Assembly (NCBI GenBank): GCA_016213305.1
Contig: JACRAV010000335.1
Coordinates: 1-12,485, forward strand
Source of the DNA: Candidatus Zixiibacteriota bacterium
Lineage (GTDB): Bacteria > Zixibacteria > MSB-5A5 > GN15 > FEB-12
Direction of reading: 5' to 3'
DNA: 12,485 bases
The notes under the pieces are model-generated. The model worked only from the letters and a program-made list of their open reading frames with translations, searched no databases and was not told the DNA's origin. Position numbers and translations under genes: made by a program. Positions 8,413-12,485 of this stretch are shown one piece after another (within the stretch, counting starts at the first letter, position 1; each line of letters begins with the position of its first letter).

Positions 8413-9656
8413 GCCCTCGCCGCGTCCTCCTGGTCTGCTACTATTTCCCGCCCCTCGGCATGGGCGGGATCGGACGGCCGGTCAATCTGTTTCAGGAATT
8501 GCCCCGCCTTGGCTGGGACTGCCATGTATTGACCGTCAAAGGTGTCGCGTATCGGGGGTATGAGAGGGAACTGGCCGCGTCGCTCGACCAGTCGCGTATC
8601 CACCGTGCGGGCTCGTATGACCCACAGCGTCTTCTGTATCTGCTTGGCGTCCGTCAGGTCGGAGGGACAACCATCGAGCGGACCCGCGCGGCCTCGTCGC
8701 GATTCTTCCCCGACTCCAAAGTGGGCTGGGTCGGACCGGCGGTGCGACTGGCCCGCAAGCTCTGCCGGGAACACACCTTTGATGTCGTGCTGACAACGTC
8801 ACCGCCGATTTCATCTCATCTGATCGGTCGGCAGGTGGCGCAGGAGTTCAATATCCCCTGGGTGGCGGATTTTCGGGATTACTGGACAGTCGAGCCGATT
8901 GAAAAGGCATACCACACCGAATCGTTTGTGCGGCGGGGAAACGATTTACTCGACCGGATACGATCCGGGGCGGACGCGCTGACCGCAGTCAATCATTCCA
9001 TCCGATCGTACCTGACCAAAGGTGACGTTATTCGCAACGCCTACAACGAGCATCAGGCGTTGGCGTGGGTCGCGCCTCCATCCTCGGATCGGTATCGCAT
9101 CGGTTTGCCCGGGAATCAGACCGTTTCTATTACCTGGGAGCCGTTACTTGATGCCATCGCCGACGCGCGGCACATCTCATCGGCGATTGATTCTCGCATA
9201 GAGCTGGTACAGGTCGGACAGATCGATCCGTCGGCGTTTCGGCAGGAAGTCGAACGACGTTCTCTTAAATGCCGGCTGTCATTGCACGGGCAGGTGTCGC
9301 GCACCAGTTTTATCGAGGCCCTCAACACCACCCACCTGATTTATCTCGGTGTGCCAAAAATCGAAGGATTGCAGTTCATTCCGGGGCGAATCTATGATCT
9401 TCTGCCGTCGGGACGACCAATTCTCTGCAACGCGCCCCAGGAAAGTGAAATCGCCGAAATCCTGCGGCCGACCGGCAATGCACTCTGCTTTGAGGAGACT
9501 CAAATCAGAACGGCCGTCCAATATCTGGCCGACGCTGATGCACGTTTTCGCGCCGGAACGCTTGGAATCACCCCGCGGCCGGCATATGCCACTCCCTATG
9601 GCTCTTCGACGATGGCCGGTCAGTTCGCCAACCTATTTGAGCAATTCATCAAATGA
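8409..9656 (+). CDS. Second GT4-type glycosyltransferase
   Basis: A 415-residue GT-B glycosyltransferase of a type common in lipopolysaccharide and capsule clusters. It opens with VLLVCYYFPPLGMGGIGR (6-23), a typical N-terminal motif, then FDVVLTTSPPISSHLIG (124-140) and IPWVADFRDYWT (149-160). The donor-side region contains HGQVSRTSFIEAL (293-305) and FIPGRIYDLLPSGRPIL (323-339), the equivalent of the PsKlfEYLaaGrPi motif with D330 where glutamate is usual. The central segment around 228-250 is less like the family and lacks a clear Y-x-G start of the donor domain. The ATG at 8409 overlaps the previous stop by four bases (ATGA) and immediately precedes the fold; an in-frame upstream extension to 8205 is a shadow of the preceding gene. 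The substrate is unknown, but it presumably works with its neighbours on one glycan. Confidence 0.83.
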   Translation: MSPRRVLLVCYYFPPLGMGGIGRPVNLFQELPRLGWDCHVLTVKGVAYRGYERELAASLDQSRIHRAGSYDPQRLLYLLGVRQVGGTTIERTRAASSRFFPDSKVGWVGPAVRLARKLCREHTFDVVLTTSPPISSHLIGRQVAQEFNIPWVADFRDYWTVEPIEKAYHTESFVRRGNDLLDRIRSGADALTAVNHSIRSYLTKGDVIRNAYNEHQALAWVAPPSSDRYRIGLPGNQTVSITWEPLLDAIADARHISSAIDSRIELVQVGQIDPSAFRQEVERRSLKCRLSLHGQVSRTSFIEALNTTHLIYLGVPKIEGLQFIPGRIYDLLPSGRPILCNAPQESEIAEILRPTGNALCFEETQIRTAVQYLADADARFRAGTLGITPRPAYATPYGSSTMAGQFANLFEQFIK

Positions 9657-10537
9657 ATGACAGGACCATCAAAGTATCCGCGATCGTGATTTCCTGGAAC
9701 GGCCGGGCGTTTCTGGCCGACTGTCTCCGCACGCTGGCGGCTGATCTTGCGGAATTGCCGCATGAAATAATCGTCGTGGATAACGGATCGACTGACGGCT
9801 CGGTGGGAATCATTACCGAAACCAGTCCGCAAGCCCGGCTGGTTGTGCACCACGCCAATCTCGGATTCGCGAAAGCGGTCAATGCCGGTATCGAAGCGGC
9901 GCACGGGGAATATCTGTTCATTCTCAATCAGGATATTCGCGTTCGCGCCGGATGCACTTCGACGCTGATTGGTCGTCTCGAAAGTGACCGGAGTATCGCC
10001 CTCATCGGTCCGAAGTTTGTCGGATTCGACGGCCGGCTTCAGCATTCAGCGCGATCGTTTCCGACTTACCGGCATATCTTCTACCACACTTTCTTCCTTG
10101 ATCAACTCTTTCCGCAAAGCCGCGAGTTTGGGTCGTGGAAAATGACCTGGTTCGATCACCAGACCGAAATGGATGTTGACCAGCCGATGGGGGCCGCCAT
10201 GCTCATCCCCCGGAGCGTGATAGACAAGGTCGGTCTGTTCGACGAGTCGTTCCCGATCTACATGAATGATGTCGATTGTTGTCGCCGCGTCGCGCTCAGC
10301 GGCGGGCGGCGGGTGTATTGTCCGGCGGCGACGATCGAACACTTTGTCGGCGGGTCAACCCGCACACAGCCGGTACGAATGATCATCGAGTCGCACCGAT
10401 CGATGTACCGATACTTGCGCAAATATGCCCGGCCACACGAACTCCCGCTCTTGTGGCTTTCGGGACTGGCTTTGATGATTGGACTGATACCGAGGATTTT
10501 AGGGCTGATATTTCGATCCGATCCGACTACCGAATGA
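9653..10537 (+). CDS. GT2 family glycosyltransferase, rhamnosyltransferase-like (WbbL type)
   Basis: A 294-residue GT-A inverting glycosyltransferase. Motifs are VSAIVISWNG (8-17), DNGSTDGS (43-50), NLGFAKAVNAGI (69-80), NQD at 92-94 in place of the usual DxD metal motif, DQPMGAAMLIPRSVI (176-190) and GLFDESFPIYMNDVDCCRR (194-212) holding the likely catalytic base region. This set is typical of the WbbL/RfbF-like dTDP-rhamnosyl transferases, though the donor sugar cannot be proved. Residues 264-287 form a hydrophobic C-terminal helix, probably a membrane anchor. The ATG overlaps the preceding stop by four bases (ATGA), closing the run of + strand genes. Its last 11 nt overlap the 3' end of the convergent peptidase gene. 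No rhamnose synthesis (rml) genes are in the window. Confidence 0.9.
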   Translation: MNDRTIKVSAIVISWNGRAFLADCLRTLAADLAELPHEIIVVDNGSTDGSVGIITETSPQARLVVHHANLGFAKAVNAGIEAAHGEYLFILNQDIRVRAGCTSTLIGRLESDRSIALIGPKFVGFDGRLQHSARSFPTYRHIFYHTFFLDQLFPQSREFGSWKMTWFDHQTEMDVDQPMGAAMLIPRSVIDKVGLFDESFPIYMNDVDCCRRVALSGGRRVYCPAATIEHFVGGSTRTQPVRMIIESHRSMYRYLRKYARPHELPLLWLSGLALMIGLIPRILGLIFRSDPTTE

Positions 10538-12485
10538 GAGCCAGCTTTTTCGTCTCGCTGAATTCCCCGGTGACCAGCCGATAGAAATAGACGCCGCTTG
10601 CGGTCGGGGTGCCCATGCCGTTGCGGCCGTCCCAGGTCACCGAGTGCCGCCCGGCCGCAAAGAACCGGTCGATCACCGTCGCCACTTCCTGACCCAGCGA
10701 ATTGTAAATGACGATCGAGGTGCGACCGGGCGCGCCGAGATCGAACGAAATAACCGTCGAAGGATTGCACGGGTTCGGGTAATTCTGCAGGAGAGCGAAA
10801 CTGAGCGGGACCATCTCTTGCTCGCCGTCAACACCGGTATTCATCGACGGGGTGAACAATCGATATCCGATGCTGGCACCCGGTGCCTGCGCCGTAATTG
10901 CATACTCTCGCCCCATCGCCAGTTCCATTCCAAATACAACCCGTCCATCGGCGTCGGATATTCCTGTCGAAACCACAGTTCCGCTGTCGGACAGGATGAT
11001 CGTCGCGCCGGATACCGGATCGCCGTTCGATGTCACCCTGGCCATGCCTGACCCCGAAGAATCGCGGATATCGACCGTCAGGCGGCGGGGAATTGAGGCA
11101 TATACGCGCAGAGAAGGATCACCCAAAAATAATTGTCCATAGACCAGATCGCGGTAATACCAGTATGCCGCCTGTGATTCATACATGGCGGCGATAGCCG
11201 GTCGGTCGGGGTGGGCGAAAAGCGAATCGAAAAATGATCGGTGCAATAGGTAGCTCGAACCAACCCACCCCCAGCGCGAATTGGCCACGAATGCCACCGC
11301 GCCCCGCGACGAGCCGATCAACGCCCGGCTCATGCCGGTCGTTCCCGACGAGAAGGGGGGACGATCCAGATCAAACCCGCCGTTGTCGCAGGCCAGCGAA
11401 TAGTAGAACGCCGGAGTGACGACGGTGGATAAGCTGTCAAACGGGCACTGGATATCGCTTGGTTCCTGCGCCAGCACGTACTGCTTGGGGGCGTTGTTGT
11501 ACCCCGAAGACTTCAGGACAAAGCCGTCGTACCGGCCATGGGCGATCACATTGACTATACCATAGCCGCCGGCGACTCGCGAGGGAAGTTCTCTCGGCCC
11601 GACATTGCTTGGACTGGGGTCGCTTCCGGTGATGGCCTCCACCGCCGTGACCGTGTCAATCCCGAAACCCAAAGGATAGGCGCGCGCAATCCAGCCATGC
11701 TGGCCGCCGTCGGAGTAATCCCGCATCTGATCCGATGAAAAGAACAACGTTCGTCCGAGATACGACGCATCCGCGTCCCCCGGAGAAGCGTCGTACCGTA
11801 TCAGTTTGTCGATATACGCCGAAACCTGATCAGCATTGTCCACCGGCAAGCGCCCGACCAAAAGCTCCGGCACGATATCGGGACGATCATCGTACCGCTC
11901 CCCCCAGACGCCGTCGGAGTCGGAATCCCAGTCGCCGGTCAGATCGGCGAAATACAAATCACACAGGAGCTGGTCTCTCAAATCCGGCACGGTAGTGGTC
12001 GGATACGGGTAGGCATAACGAACCGGCACGACCGAGGCGTCACCACCCAGAAGCACATACCGGCCGCCCTGAGCGTAATACGATTTCAGATAATTTCTCA
12101 TCTGCTCGGCGGCGTCGCGACCGGGGTATGAATTTGCGATGTCTTCGATCAGCATGATGCGGGCCGAATATCCGCAGGCCGCTTTGTATTTTCGAAGTCG
12201 TTCCAGCGTCGGCGCGAGAGCGCGGTTGGTGATAATCACGTAGTCAATGTCGCCCGAGGTCGCCGAGCGATACGGCGACGAGATCGCCGTGCGCGCGGAT
12301 AACAAAACATCGGTTCGTTCAATCGGCGAGCTGTGGAAATCGGATGTCGTTATCGTCACACTGTCTTGGGTATGCACGCGACCGAGCGAATCGACCCATC
12401 GGGTGAAAATCAGAAGCTCGGCGAAACGCTCGTTGTTGACCGTGATTTCGCCCAGGATCACATACGGGGCGCGATTCACAAAAAC
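10527..12485 (-). CDS. C25 (gingipain-like) cysteine peptidase with T9SS-type C-terminal domain, 5' partial
   Basis: The gene runs off the right edge; about 652 residues are visible. The frame is open to the edge (codons VF precede the GTG at 12479), so that GTG is probably an internal valine. Positions below count from that codon. Residues 1-75 look like part of an N-terminal prodomain. The Peptidase_C25 domain spans about 77-460, with SARIMLIEDI (105-114), YVLLGGD (141-147), catalytic H314 in IAHGRYDG (codon 11538-11540), nucleophile C364 in SLACDNGGFD (codon 11388-11390) and the closing LFLGDPSLRVY (450-460). An Ig-like or carboxypeptidase-regulatory-type domain follows at about 466-545. 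The last 85 residues form a T9SS type A sorting or FlgD-like domain (LQNYPNPCNPST, VTWDGRNGMGTPTASGVYFYRL, KKLALIR). It is probably secreted across the outer membrane by T9SS. It could be a protease cargo or the sortase PorU; the missing N-terminus prevents a choice. Confidence 0.9.
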   Translation of the reverse strand, partial: VFVNRAPYVILGEITVNNERFAELLIFTRWVDSLGRVHTQDSVTITTSDFHSSPIERTDVLLSARTAISSPYRSATSGDIDYVIITNRALAPTLERLRKYKAACGYSARIMLIEDIANSYPGRDAAEQMRNYLKSYYAQGGRYVLLGGDASVVPVRYAYPYPTTTVPDLRDQLLCDLYFADLTGDWDSDSDGVWGERYDDRPDIVPELLVGRLPVDNADQVSAYIDKLIRYDASPGDADASYLGRTLFFSSDQMRDYSDGGQHGWIARAYPLGFGIDTVTAVEAITGSDPSPSNVGPRELPSRVAGGYGIVNVIAHGRYDGFVLKSSGYNNAPKQYVLAQEPSDIQCPFDSLSTVVTPAFYYSLACDNGGFDLDRPPFSSGTTGMSRALIGSSRGAVAFVANSRWGWVGSSYLLHRSFFDSLFAHPDRPAIAAMYESQAAYWYYRDLVYGQLFLGDPSLRVYASIPRRLTVDIRDSSGSGMARVTSNGDPVSGATIILSDSGTVVSTGISDADGRVVFGMELAMGREYAITAQAPGASIGYRLFTPSMNTGVDGEQEMVPLSFALLQNYPNPCNPSTVISFDLGAPGRTSIVIYNSLGQEVATVIDRFFAAGRHSVTWDGRNGMGTPTASGVYFYRLVTGEFSETKKLALIR

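Noticed and set aside
10542..10560. Possible terminator hairpin (CAGC ... GCTG around a T-run) near the convergent ends
   Set aside because: The stem is only four base pairs with an 11-nt loop and the T-run lies in the loop, so it is not a credible intrinsic terminator.
12477..12479. GTG as the start of the C25 peptidase
   Set aside because: The frame stays open to the window edge, no signal peptide follows, and gingipain-type enzymes have a longer N-terminal part, so the gene is cut by the window.
1..12485. tRNA, rRNA, CRISPR array, insertion sequence or integration site
   Set aside because: The window is filled by coding sequence; no direct-repeat array, terminal inverted repeats, transposase or structured RNA was seen by eye.

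Overview
The window is almost entirely coding. It looks like a GC-leaning genome of a diderm (two-membrane) bacterium, probably in or near the FCB superphylum (Bacteroidota, Zixibacteria and similar candidate phyla). The evidence is an Lnt apolipoprotein N-acyltransferase, which is a diderm enzyme, and two exported proteins ending in the C-terminal beta-sandwich (YPNP...ASGVYFYRL...) used as a type IX secretion (T9SS) sorting domain or the related FlgD-like fold. This placement is an inference from gene content; no rRNA or other phylogenetic marker is present.

Layout: eight genes lie head to tail on the + strand from 28 to 10537, with only one gap (7 nt, before lnt). Three household genes come first: purM (purine synthesis), gpmI (cofactor-independent phosphoglycerate mutase) and lnt (lipoprotein maturation). 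Next is an exported 740-residue protein with about fourteen propeller repeats and a C-terminal sorting-type domain, the same layout as PorZ of the T9SS attachment complex. Then come a FemAB/GNAT-like transferase, two GT4-type glycosyltransferases and a GT2 rhamnosyltransferase-like enzyme, which look like a surface-glycan assembly set. On the - strand, from 10527 to the right edge, is a gingipain-type C25 cysteine peptidase, also with a T9SS-type C-terminal domain. Its 5' end lies outside the window.

Working together: neighbouring starts and stops overlap by 1 or 4 nt at five of the seven + strand junctions (lnt/propeller overlap by 31 nt), so translational coupling is likely. A promoter-like element inside the end of lnt could start a separate, nearly leaderless transcript for the propeller and glycan genes. 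The most interesting reading is that the PorZ-like protein, the glycan enzymes and the C25 peptidase belong to one surface-anchoring system. In Porphyromonas gingivalis, PorZ hands anionic LPS to the C25 sortase PorU, which joins it to secreted cargo. That link is a hypothesis here. No tRNA, rRNA, CRISPR array, insertion sequence or convincing terminator was seen.
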